Assembly: GCA_001303225.1 (NCBI GenBank)
Contig: LJNI01000120.1
Coordinates: 1 to 7,129, forward strand
Source of the DNA: a candidate division TA06 bacterium DG_78
Lineage (GTDB): Bacteria; Hydrothermota; Tepidihabitantia; SM23-42
Reading direction: 5' to 3'
Length of the DNA: 7,129 nucleotides
This document shows, in pieces, positions 1-6,154 of the stretch. The translations under genes and the position numbers were made by a program. The first letter of the stretch is position 1. Each line of letters starts with the position of its first letter. Below the pieces are notes generated by a model that searched no databases, was not told the origin of the DNA, and was given only the letters and a program-made list of their open reading frames with translations.

Positions 1-573
1 ATAAATTCTACCGCTGATGTAAAAGCACTGTCAGACATCTGTTGCACTTCGGCTAATGGTGTTCAAGTTGCGAGAGCATTCGAAAAGAACGAAATAATTT
101 TTGTGCCAGATAAATATTTAGGAGCTTATGTAGCAAGGCTGGTGCAGAATAAAAATTTCTACCTCTGGCGCGGATATTGTCCAACGCACATGGTTTTCTC
201 ACGAAATAGTGTATTGCAGATAAAAGAAGAGAACCCTGATGCCGAAATCCTTGTTCACCCAGAATGCCGAATTGAAGTTCAAGAAATTGCCGACGTAATA
301 TGTTCTACATCACAGATGATTACACATTCGAGAAAGAGTCAGGCTGAGAAGTTTATTATATGTACTGAAGTTGGCATGCTCTATCGATTAAAAAAAGAGA
401 ATCCAACAAAACAATTCATTCCTGGTAGTCCCCATGCAATCTGTCCAAATATGAAACTTACAAATTTAGAGAAGGTTCTCTGGGCACTCGAGGATCTCAA
501 ATTCGAAGTTGATATCGATACAACCATCCGGAAAAGGGCATTGAGTGCTATCGATCGGATGGTCACAATTTAG
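1..573 (+). CDS. nadA: quinolinate synthase NadA, C-terminal part (5' end cut by window edge)
   Basis: Quinolinate synthase condenses iminoaspartate with dihydroxyacetone phosphate to quinolinate, the precursor of the NAD pyridine ring, in the cytoplasm, using a [4Fe-4S] cluster. The frame is open from base 1, giving 190 residues of what is usually about 300-350. All three family cluster cysteines appear to be present, counted from the first visible residue: the Cys before TSAN (C15, in DICCTSANG), C89 in VHPEC and C148 in CPNMKLTNLEKVLWAL. Other family signatures are PDKYLG (residues 36-41), WRGYCPTH and CSTSQMI, where most relatives have GSTSGMI. TEVGMLYRLKKENP and FIPGSP lie just before the third cysteine. 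The GTG at 103 is internal and not the start, because the conserved DICCTSAN block lies upstream in the same frame. The true start lies left of the window. No nadB or nadC is visible here. Confidence 0.95.
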   Translation: MNSTADVKALSDICCTSANGVQVARAFEKNEIIFVPDKYLGAYVARLVQNKNFYLWRGYCPTHMVFSRNSVLQIKEENPDAEILVHPECRIEVQEIADVICSTSQMITHSRKSQAEKFIICTEVGMLYRLKKENPTKQFIPGSPHAICPNMKLTNLEKVLWALEDLKFEVDIDTTIRKRALSAIDRMVTI

Positions 574-619
574 GTGATATTTCAGCGATTATTATCACTG
601 TAATCCTATGTTTATCACC
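573..619. repeat. 7-bp inverted repeat GGTGATA / TATCACC just after nadA
   Basis: GGTGATA at 573-579 overlaps the last base of the nadA stop and is matched by its reverse complement TATCACC at 613-619. A competing TATCAC lies closer, at 593-598. No T-run follows either arm, so this is a poor intrinsic terminator. The same GGTGAT/ATCACC word recurs in the hairpin at 704-732, so it may belong to one larger structured element. Confidence 0.4.
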
Positions 620-622
620 CTG

Positions 623-694
623 CCCCGTTAGATAATTGTATAATAGGAAAATTCGTCAAATCAACTAAAAATAGTAAATAACTATCTAACGGGG
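623..694. repeat. 72-bp element bounded by a perfect 12-bp inverted repeat
   Basis: CCCCGTTAGATA at 623-634 is the exact reverse complement of TATCTAACGGGG at 683-694, with a 48-bp AT-rich interior. The arms are much richer in GC at their outer ends than the surrounding DNA. The dinucleotide TG flanks both outer ends (621-622 and 695-696), which could be a tiny target-site duplication or chance. Possible readings are a miniature inverted-repeat element, a long-loop RNA stem or a two-site operator. No transposase is visible. Confidence 0.6.
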
Positions 695-703
695 TGAATA
701 ATC

Positions 704-732
704 GGTGATTTCTGGAAAAACCAGAAATCACC
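704..732. repeat. perfect 12-bp stem, A5 loop hairpin upstream of the rho promoter
   Basis: GGTGATTTCTGG (704-715), AAAAA (716-720) and CCAGAAATCACC (721-732) form a perfect hairpin. It ends 10 bp before the -35 box. On the plus strand it is followed by ATATTAGG, and on the minus strand by GATTATTC, so neither side has the T-run of an intrinsic terminator. It may still block read-through from nadA or bind a regulator as a palindromic operator. Confidence 0.7.
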
Positions 733-742
733 ATATTAGGTA

Positions 743-770
743 TTGACAAATTACTAATTTGCATTATAAT
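743..770 (+). promoter_or_regulatory. consensus sigma-70 type promoter for rho-rpmE-prfB
   Basis: TTGACA (743-748) and TATAAT (765-770) both match the housekeeping sigma-factor consensus at all six positions and are separated by 16 bp. Transcription would begin near 777, leaving a leader of about 115 nt before the rho start codon. It is the only strong promoter visible on the plus strand and lies right after the inverted-repeat cluster. Confidence 0.85.
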
Positions 771-776
771 CAATTA

Positions 777-892
777 TTCTTAATTATCCACTGATAAATG
801 GAGTAGTGATCTACTAAGGAAGTGAGGGAAAACTTTCATAAACTATCACGAAACTGATTGTAATCTAAGGGATAAAAAGTGGAAGGTGTTAA
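777..892 (+). promoter_or_regulatory. long 5' leader of rho
   Basis: About 115 nt lie between the predicted transcription start and the rho ATG. The leader can form a small hairpin (AGTAG 802-806 with CTACT 811-815, TGAT loop) and carries a Shine-Dalgarno-like GGAAGGTG (881-888) before the start. In E. coli rho is autoregulated by Rho-dependent attenuation in its leader, and a similar role here is an inference. No known riboswitch pattern was recognised. The exact start of the transcript is an estimate from the promoter. Confidence 0.45.
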
Positions 893-2146
893 ATGGAGAT
901 AACTGAACTCAGAAAGAAAAAAGTAAATGAGCTGCATGATATTGCAAAAGAATTAGGCCTCGCGAATTTTACTGACCTTAAGAAACAAGACCTGATTCAT
1001 GCAATCATTGAGGCTCAAACAAAAAGGGCAGAACTCGTTCCAGTCGATGGCGTCTTGCAAATTCATCCTGAGGGATATGGCTTCTTGAGGTCGCCCAATT
1101 ATAATTACTTGCAGAGCCAGGATGATATTTACCTATCAATCTCACAAATACGCAAGTTCAATTTAAAGGTCGGCGATCACATCAAAGGACTCGCCCGTCC
1201 ACCACGTGAGGGTGAACGATATTTCGCAATGATAAAGATTGAATATATCAATGATGTTTCCCTCTCAGATTTTAAGGGAAGAATTCTTTTTGATAACCTC
1301 ACACCACTCTACCCGAATGAGCGAATTCATTTAGAAATTGAAGAGAAAAATGACCTTTCAATGCGGATTGTCGATCTCTTTACGCCTATTGGTAAAGGCC
1401 AGCGCGGACTCATCGTCTCTCCACCCCGTGCCGGCAAAACGATCCTCCTTCAAAAAATTGCCAATTCAATAACTACGAACCACCCCGAGATAAAACTCAT
1501 CGTGCTCTTAATCGATGAAAGACCAGAGGAAGTCACTGATTTCGAACGGTCTGTAGATGCAGAAGTCGTGTCATCAACATTTGATGAAACACCCGAGCGA
1601 CATACCGAAGTTGCACATATTATTCTTGAGAGGGCAAAGAGAATAGTCGAAGGAAAACAGGATGTTGTAATATTACTCGATAGCTTGACGCGCCTTGCTC
1701 GAGCCCACAATGCAGTCGTACCTCACTCAGGGAAAACACTCTCAGGTGGACTGGATTCTACGGCCCTTCAAAAACCTAAAAAATTCTTTGGCTCAGCACG
1801 TAATATCGAAGAAGGCGGAAGTCTGACCATCATTGCGACAGCACTCATCGATACCGGCAGTAGAATGGACGAAGTTATTTTCGAGGAGTTCAAGGGAACC
1901 GGCAACCTCGAACTCATTCTCGACCGAAGACTTCAAGATAGAAGAATCTTTCCTGCCTTAGATCTCTACAAATCAGGGACACGAAAAGAGGAGTTGATTC
2001 TTGAAGAATTTGAACTCAATCGATTGTGGATCCTTCGCAAACTCCTCTCAGAGATGAATACGATTGAACAGATGGAATTCCTTACTGAAAAAATAGGCCG
2101 GACAAAAACAAACAAAGAATTTCTTGATTCAATGAGTACTGATTAA
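893..2146 (+). CDS. rho: transcription termination factor Rho
   Basis: Rho is a homohexameric RNA helicase/ATPase that loads on nascent RNA and ends transcription. The protein has 417 residues, close to E. coli Rho (419), with no large insertion. It has an N-terminal Rho-N helical domain (about 1-45) and a cold-shock-like primary RNA-binding domain (about 50-120, with [16 protein letters not shown]). The ATPase core follows, with Walker A SPPRAGKT (176-183), [12 protein letters not shown] (206-217), Walker B DVVILLD (257-263), [16 protein letters not shown] (285-300) and [20 protein letters not shown] (335-354). The secondary RNA-binding Q and R loops sit within the last third. The ATG at 893 is the only possible start: an in-frame TAA lies at 866 with no start codon after it, and GGAAGGTG sits 4 nt upstream. 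It is first in a cluster with rpmE (14 nt away) and prfB, behind a consensus promoter. Confidence 0.98.
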   Translation: MEITELRKKKVNELHDIAKELGLANFTDLKKQDLIHAIIEAQTKRAELVPVDGVLQIHPEGYGFLRSPNYNYLQSQDDIYLSISQIRKFNLKVGDHIKGLARPPREGERYFAMIKIEYINDVSLSDFKGRILFDNLTPLYPNERIHLEIEEKNDLSMRIVDLFTPIGKGQRGLIVSPPRAGKTILLQKIANSITTNHPEIKLIVLLIDERPEEVTDFERSVDAEVVSSTFDETPERHTEVAHIILERAKRIVEGKQDVVILLDSLTRLARAHNAVVPHSGKTLSGGLDSTALQKPKKFFGSARNIEEGGSLTIIATALIDTGSRMDEVIFEEFKGTGNLELILDRRLQDRRIFPALDLYKSGTRKEELILEEFELNRLWILRKLLSEMNTIEQMEFLTEKIGRTKTNKEFLDSMSTD

Positions 2147-2147
2147 T

Positions 2148-2154
2148 AGGGAGG
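2148..2154 (+). promoter_or_regulatory. strong ribosome binding site of rpmE
   Basis: AGGGAGG lies in the 14-nt gap between the rho stop and the rpmE ATG at 2161, with 6 nt spacing. It is the best Shine-Dalgarno sequence in the window. This fits a ribosomal protein gene needing more product than the rho gene before it. Confidence 0.8.
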
Positions 2155-2160
2155 CAACCT

Positions 2161-2391
2161 ATGAAAAAAAAGATTCATCCCAAGTATGTACACTGTACAA
2201 TCACCTGTGCCTGCGGTAATAAAATCGAAACGCGATCGACCGTAGAAAAAATCTCTGTCGATCTCTGTTCTAAATGTCATCCATTCTTTACAGGAAGGCA
2301 GAAGATTGTTGACTCAGCAGGAAGAGTAGAAAAATTTTTGAAACGATATGCCAAGAGAAAAACGACCACAAGAAAGAAGAAAAAGGAGTAA
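2161..2391 (+). CDS. rpmE: 50S ribosomal protein L31 (zinc-binding form)
   Basis: L31 is a small protein of the large ribosomal subunit that helps bridge it to the small subunit. The 76-residue product starts MKKKIHPKY and carries the four zinc-ligand cysteines of the C+ (zinc) type: C16 and C18 in CAC, and C36 and C39 in CSKC, followed by the family block HPFFTGRQK (40-48). The last 15 residues are rich in Lys, Arg and Thr ([15 protein letters not shown]), a basic tail that probably contacts rRNA. The cysteines suggest the zinc-replete paralogue; whether a cysteine-free copy exists elsewhere cannot be seen. It sits between rho and prfB, with a 7-nt gap before prfB. Linkage of rpmE with rho is common in bacteria. 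Confidence 0.97.
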   Translation: MKKKIHPKYVHCTITCACGNKIETRSTVEKISVDLCSKCHPFFTGRQKIVDSAGRVEKFLKRYAKRKTTTRKKKKE

Positions 2392-2398
2392 GGACACA

Positions 2399-3527
2399 AT
2401 GAAAAAAACAACCAATGCGCAAACTGTTACTCCTGAACACATTAAAGATCTGAAAAATAAATTTAAGAATTTAAAGGAGCATCTTTGACCTCAATAAAAT
2501 TGAGCACGAAGTAAAAAAACTCCAAGAGAAAACCACATCATCAGCATTTTGGAATGATAGAGTTAAAGCACAGAGCATCATGTCTGAAATTAGTCGGAAG
2601 CAGTTCTGGCTCGATGCAACCGAGGAAATTGAAAAGGATATCGAATTGCTGACTGGGTTGATATCGCTGCCTGAACTGGACAATAAAATGATGAAAGAGG
2701 CGACTGCCGAGGCAGCCAATCTCGAAACGAAAATAAAGGAACTTGAAGTAAAGTTTCTTTTGGGGAAAGAAGACGACATAAAGAATTGTATTTTAACTAT
2801 TCATCCCGGAGCAGGTGGAACCGAATCTTGCGATTGGGCAGAAATGCTCTTCAGGATGTATCTACGATGGATTCAAACGAAAAAATTCTCTCATCGTGTG
2901 CTCAACCTTCTTCCTGGAGATGTTGCAGGTATAAAAGATGCAGCAATCGAAGTCATCGGTAATTACGCATACGGACTTTTGAAGGCTGAAGTTGGTATCC
3001 ATCGGTTGGTTCGCATCTCCCCTTTCGACGCCAATGCCCGCCGTCACACCTCATTCGTCTCGGTGTTTGTGTATCCAGAAGTTGAAGAAATAAGCTTTGA
3101 AATCAATGAAGATGATTTAAAAATCGACACATATCGGGCAGGAGGACATGGTGGACAAAATGTAAATAAAGTTTCATCGGCAGTCAGGATCACCCATCTG
3201 CCGACTGGCATCACAGTTCAATGTCAAAATGAACGCTCACAGCACCAGAATAAAGCCAATGCCCTGAAAATCCTCCGGTCGAGGTTGTATGACTACTACA
3301 AAAAGAAGGAAGAAGAAAAATTGAATAAACTCGAGGAGAAAAAAACCGATATCGCATGGGGACATCAAATTCGATCATATATTTTTCACCCCTACAAAAT
3401 GGTTAAAGACCATCGAACCAACCACGAAACAGCACAGGTTCATAAAATTATGGATGGAGAATTAGACGAATTTATTTATGCCTATCTCAGCTTTGACGCC
3501 AAAACAAATTCAGTGGATAAGAAGTAA
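2399..3527 (+). CDS. prfB: peptide chain release factor 2, with +1 programmed frameshift
   Basis: RF2 recognises UGA and UAA stop codons and releases the finished peptide from the ribosome. Translation starts at the ATG at 2399, preceded by AAGGAG at 2383-2388 that overlaps the rpmE stop. It runs 29 codons to an in-frame TGA (2486-2488), then continues in the +1 frame from GAC at 2487 to the TAA at 3525-3527, for 375 residues in all (E. coli RF2 has 365). After the shift the protein reads [15 protein letters not shown]. Family motifs in full-length numbering are [14 protein letters not shown] (about 136-149), the RF2-specific codon-reading tripeptide SPF (207-209, in [15 protein letters not shown]) and the catalytic GGQ (251-253, in [18 protein letters not shown]). 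The C-terminal [15 protein letters not shown] block is also present. SPF rather than PxT, together with the frameshift, separates it from RF1. The ATG at 2580 is internal: starting there would lose about 60 residues of the N-terminal helical domain. Confidence 0.96.
2475..2489 (+). promoter_or_regulatory. prfB autoregulatory +1 frameshift site
   Basis: AGGAG (2475-2479), CAT, then CTT TGA C (2483-2489) reproduces the known bacterial RF2 recoding signal. An internal Shine-Dalgarno-like sequence sits 3 nt before a CUU codon, followed by UGA and C. In E. coli the equivalent is AGGGGG, UAU, CUU UGA C with the same spacing. When RF2 is scarce, the ribosome pauses at UGA, the tRNA slips from CUU to UUU, and reading resumes at GAC. 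When RF2 is abundant, the 29-residue product is released. RF2 thereby controls its own level. Confidence 0.95.
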
Positions 3528-3563
3528 GGTATTGTAGATTTTCTCAACAAAAAAATTTTGTAT

Positions 3564-4682
3564 TTAGTACTTCACTCGTACCATCTTTGTCTCTGGATAG
3601 TAAAAACGTAAAATCTCCTGATACGTCTTACCCATCCTGGCCATTTCGATTGCGCCGAACTGACACATCCCGACACCATGGCCATAGCCTCTTCCAGCAA
3701 TGATTATGCTATCACCTTCGGGTTGTAGAAAAAAATAACTGGACCTCAGATCTGTCCCGTCACCGAAAACTCGTCTGACCTGGTAGTTTTTAATTTCATA
3801 CTCACCATTTGTAGTCGTTATGATAACTTTATTCACGCGCTGACTTTTACGATTTCTTATGAAACGAAAATCCTGAATGAGTTCTTCCTTTGATAGTATG
3901 ATACCTACTTGTTTAAGTCCTTGTCTTAGATTTATAAAGAACTCTTTCTTACCTATCTTCTCAGACCACGTATAGTATGGACTTTTTTTACAATAGCGAC
4001 ATACGATGCTGGTGAGGTAAGGAGGTGATTCGCCAATCCATATATCACTAAAATTTGCAGTTATTCCGCCACACGTAGAGCTATACTTCGCATCGATCGG
4101 TTGTCCTCTAAACGTTAAAATTTCTCTATCGGTCTGCTCTATCGCCCAGGAGGTCAACTGGTGTTCAACTGCAACGCCAGCATAGATCTGATCTCGAGTG
4201 TCTGCGTAGAGATCAAAACCCAATTCTTGGTATTGATTGAGATGCGCATAGACATATGTTCGCGCTGCTACTGCCTGTGCTTTTGCAACTTCGATGAGAT
4301 TGATTGAAATCTTTCCTATTTCACATGGAACAACGCCCTTTAGGTAATCTTCAACATCAAGAATGTTGATTACCCAAATCTTCTGTTCAATATTATGAAT
4401 CTCCAGAGTGCCACGGTATTTTTTGCCGTTGACTTCCACTGGTTTATTATGAGAATTGAAATATAAAGGAAATTTAGCACTCAATGATACAACAAAATCA
4501 TTATACAATTCATTACCTTTCTTCCCGGTTATCTTTACATAATCAGCCCCGCAAACGATTGCTACTCTTACATGTTTCCTTAATGTTCCTTTCTGAATAT
4601 AGGGAATGCAATTTAATAAGACGACGAAAATAATAAATATTAATTTCCAGTTTTTGTATTTAATCATTATTTTATTTGACAT
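3564..4682 (-). CDS. SpoIID/LytB-family peptidoglycan lytic transglycosylase
   Basis: SpoIID-family enzymes cleave glycan strands of peptidoglycan, preferring strands stripped of stem peptides, outside the cytoplasmic membrane. The 372-residue product has a basic N-terminus and a hydrophobic segment at about 14-29 (signal peptide or membrane anchor). The SpoIID domain follows, with INILDVEDYLKGVVPCEIG (105-123), in which E121 aligns with the catalytic Glu of B. subtilis SpoIID. It continues with EVAKAQAVAARTYVYAHL (131-148), YSSTCGGITANFSDIW (200-215), VCRYCKKSPYY (227-237) and the C-terminal GRGYGHGVGMCQFGAIEMA (330-348). C204, C228 and C231 may bind a metal, since a zinc site near this position is reported for sporulation SpoIID; that is inference. 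Nothing here shows sporulation, and the family also occurs in non-sporulating bacteria. No Shine-Dalgarno precedes the ATG at 4682 or the alternative at 4667. It is last of the minus-strand cluster, 28 nt after the Mut7-C gene. Confidence 0.9.
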   Translation of the reverse strand: MSNKIMIKYKNWKLIFIIFVVLLNCIPYIQKGTLRKHVRVAIVCGADYVKITGKKGNELYNDFVVSLSAKFPLYFNSHNKPVEVNGKKYRGTLEIHNIEQKIWVINILDVEDYLKGVVPCEIGKISINLIEVAKAQAVAARTYVYAHLNQYQELGFDLYADTRDQIYAGVAVEHQLTSWAIEQTDREILTFRGQPIDAKYSSTCGGITANFSDIWIGESPPYLTSIVCRYCKKSPYYTWSEKIGKKEFFINLRQGLKQVGIILSKEELIQDFRFIRNRKSQRVNKVIITTTNGEYEIKNYQVRRVFGDGTDLRSSYFFLQPEGDSIIIAGRGYGHGVGMCQFGAIEMARMGKTYQEILRFYYPETKMVRVKY

Positions 4683-4696
4683 TTATAATTTTGATT

Positions 4697-4724
4697 TCAT
4701 TTGTAATTTGCTATTTGGTATTTG
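4697..4724 (-). repeat. four tandem CAAATNN heptamers at a gene junction
   Basis: Read on the minus strand, CAAATAC, CAAATAG, CAAATTA and CAAATGA lie head to tail with a 7-bp period. They are followed by looser variants (ATCAAAATTATAAATGTCAAATAAAA) into the start of the SpoIID-like gene. The array supplies the last residues and TAG stop of the Mut7-C gene (SNTK then stop) and nearly fills the 28-nt spacer. Short degenerate heptamer arrays are known from other bacteria, notably cyanobacteria; their function is unclear. Confidence 0.65.
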
Positions 4725-5172
4725 AAAGTTTACCGAGAATTTCTCCTATTTCACTGACCATTTTTTTATAATGACTTCCTTTCCAATATACACGCTGGCA
4801 ACTCGGACATATGGCAAAATCGTCAAAATGTTTATACGTGAAATAAGGAACCTTATCTCTTACCTCAACTTTAGGAGTAGGCACCAATTTGTCATTACAC
4901 TCAATACAGCGAGAGAAGAGTTGTATAGTCCTCTGCAATTTATATTCAGTGATAACACTTTCCAGCTGGCTCTGTGGAGAAGTATTTTCAATAAAATACA
5001 CTCCTTCTTTCCCACGGAGCCGGGTGTTCATGGTGAGGATAATCCTACCTTCCTTTCTTGCCTCAACCAGAATCGCAGTGCCCCGATTTGAATATAAGGT
5101 ATCAATGCCGCATATTCTCAAGAGCTTACATAATCTACCTAACATACCATCACAAATGAACTTCTTTGACAT
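4711..5172 (-). CDS. Mut7-C (DUF82) PIN-like RNase-domain protein with zinc ribbon
   Basis: The 153 residues match the whole Mut7-C domain, a PIN-like fold fused to a small zinc ribbon and thought to act as a ribonuclease; its cellular role in bacteria is not established. Visible signatures are FICDGMLGRLCKLLRICGIDTLY (5-27) with the first PIN acid D8, EARKEGRIILTMNTRLRG (37-54), FSRCIECNDKL (86-96) and ICPSCQRVYWKGSHYKKM (121-138). C89, C92, C122 and C125 form the likely zinc site. Two positions usually acidic in the PIN site look changed: the TRD motif reads TMN (N49), and the preceding D-E-L stretch reads GTAIL. Activity is therefore uncertain, although some family members may share this form. 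The gene starts 4 nt after the holB stop, suggesting coupled translation, and no clear Shine-Dalgarno is present. Its last codons come from the heptamer repeat. Confidence 0.88.
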   Translation of the reverse strand: MSKKFICDGMLGRLCKLLRICGIDTLYSNRGTAILVEARKEGRIILTMNTRLRGKEGVYFIENTSPQSQLESVITEYKLQRTIQLFSRCIECNDKLVPTPKVEVRDKVPYFTYKHFDDFAICPSCQRVYWKGSHYKKMVSEIGEILGKLSNTK

Positions 5173-5176
5173 TATG

Positions 5177-6124
5177 CTACGGCAATTTTGTTAAAATATT
5201 AAATAAGAGAAGTAATCGGTGTGGATTTTGTTCAAGAGTAGTAATACTGTAATTCAATATCATAACTGTGCGTACCAATCCTTGTAAAGAAAGGGTATCT
5301 GCCTTCTTTTTCACAGCAGAGTCAAGCTGTGTGCTGCTCAGGATACCAATCTTCTGATACAATGCGAGTCGGTATAGAAGCAGGAGAGGATAGAGTAAAT
5401 CAATCGTCTTTTTATTTTCAAATTCTTTTGCCACAGTTGCAGCACTTTTTGTATTGAGTGGCAGTCTCTTGAAAATGTCAAACACGTTTTCTACAAGATT
5501 ACTCTGCTGTAACATCAAAATTTCTCCTGGGCTACCCATCTGGAATTCATCATCACCTGTAAAAATGATATTTTTAATCTGTTCACTGTTCAAATACGTA
5601 AAAGGAATTTTCTGACATCTCGACTGAATCGTCGGTAACAAAAAATTCGGACGCGATGTAGTCAAAATAAAAATCGTATCCAGTGGAGGTTCTTCTAATG
5701 TCTTTAGAAAACAATTAGCTGCCGCGTCAGTCATGGCATCAGCATCAAGAACTAAAACCACCCTCTTTGAGCCGATGCTTGGCATGTGGAGCAATCGTTC
5801 TATAACATCTCGGATTTGTTCAATCAGAATTGATGTTCGGTCCTCAATTTCGACAAGCGGATTTTCCGGTAAATATTGTTTAGTGTATTCATATATTTTT
5901 TCTTTCTTATCTTTTATTTTTGATGGAATTGGCGCCACGAGAATAAAATTTGGCGAATGTGGCGGGCAATGCAACGTTTTCGCTAATGCAAAACTACATA
6001 ATCTCTTGCCGACTCCCTTTGGTCCAGTGAATAGATAGTTGTACAAATTACCTTTTTTTATAGAAGTACGGATAAATTTTTTTGCGGTCTCTTGACCGAT
6101 AATTTCATCGAGGTAATCAGTCAT
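5177..6124 (-). CDS. holB: DNA polymerase III delta-prime subunit / clamp-loader AAA+ protein
   Basis: The delta-prime subunit is part of the clamp loader that opens the sliding clamp and places it on primed DNA. The 315-residue protein opens with YLDEIIGQETAKKFI, then Walker A GPKGVGKR (34-41), Walker B region VVLVLDADAMTDAAANCFL (122-140) with KTLEEPP (141-147), sensor-1 region FILTTSRPN (152-160) and the clamp-loader SRC motif in TIQSRCQKIPF (165-175). Two features favour delta-prime over the gamma/tau ATPase: the Walker A lysine is followed by Arg rather than Ser/Thr, and the four-cysteine zinc module after Walker A is missing (only one Cys remains, in LHCPPHSPN). It is also far shorter than tau. 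The C-terminal half is weakly conserved, as usual. The gene lies 30 nt after hflX and 4 nt before the Mut7-C gene. The ATG at 6124 has no strong Shine-Dalgarno. Confidence 0.85.
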   Translation of the reverse strand: MTDYLDEIIGQETAKKFIRTSIKKGNLYNYLFTGPKGVGKRLCSFALAKTLHCPPHSPNFILVAPIPSKIKDKKEKIYEYTKQYLPENPLVEIEDRTSILIEQIRDVIERLLHMPSIGSKRVVLVLDADAMTDAAANCFLKTLEEPPLDTIFILTTSRPNFLLPTIQSRCQKIPFTYLNSEQIKNIIFTGDDEFQMGSPGEILMLQQSNLVENVFDIFKRLPLNTKSAATVAKEFENKKTIDLLYPLLLLYRLALYQKIGILSSTQLDSAVKKKADTLSLQGLVRTVMILNYSITTLEQNPHRLLLLFNILTKLP

Positions 6125-6154
6125 TTTCTATCATATCGTAAGGTTAAAAAATGG

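Larger units (their letters stand above)
574..892. other. gene-free region between nadA and rho
   Basis: This stretch of about 320 bp has no convincing coding region on either strand. From left to right it holds a cluster of short inverted repeats (573-732), a consensus promoter (743-770) and the probable untranslated leader of rho (about 777-892). I see no tRNA, no known riboswitch and no intrinsic terminator with a T-run after the nadA stop. Confidence 0.8.

Noticed and set aside
103..573. GTG at 103 as the start of nadA
   Set aside because: The same frame is open to base 1 and encodes the conserved DICCTSAN cluster-cysteine motif upstream, so the GTG is internal.
704..732. Intrinsic terminator of nadA
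   Set aside because: The stem is perfect but no T-run follows it on either strand; kept only as an inverted repeat.
798..806. Mini reading frame ATG GAG TAG in the rho leader
   Set aside because: Two codons without a ribosome binding site; no reason to think it is translated.
2399..2488. prfB as a pseudogene broken by an early TGA, or the 29-codon frame as a separate small gene
   Set aside because: The AGGAG spacer CTT TGA C signal is the known RF2 recoding site, and the downstream protein is intact.
2471..2779. Minus-strand Ser-rich reading frame opposite prfB
   Set aside because: Antisense to the RF2 N-terminal domain and low complexity; a shadow frame.
3548..3560. Bidirectional intrinsic terminator (CAAAA / TTTTG)
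   Set aside because: Only 5 bp with a single G-C pair, which is too weak to support a terminator call.
4697..4724. CRISPR array
   Set aside because: The units are 7 bp without spacers; this is a simple tandem repeat.
4771..5194. Plus-strand reading frames opposite the Mut7-C gene
   Set aside because: Their products resemble no family and they lie antisense to a conserved domain that fills the minus strand.
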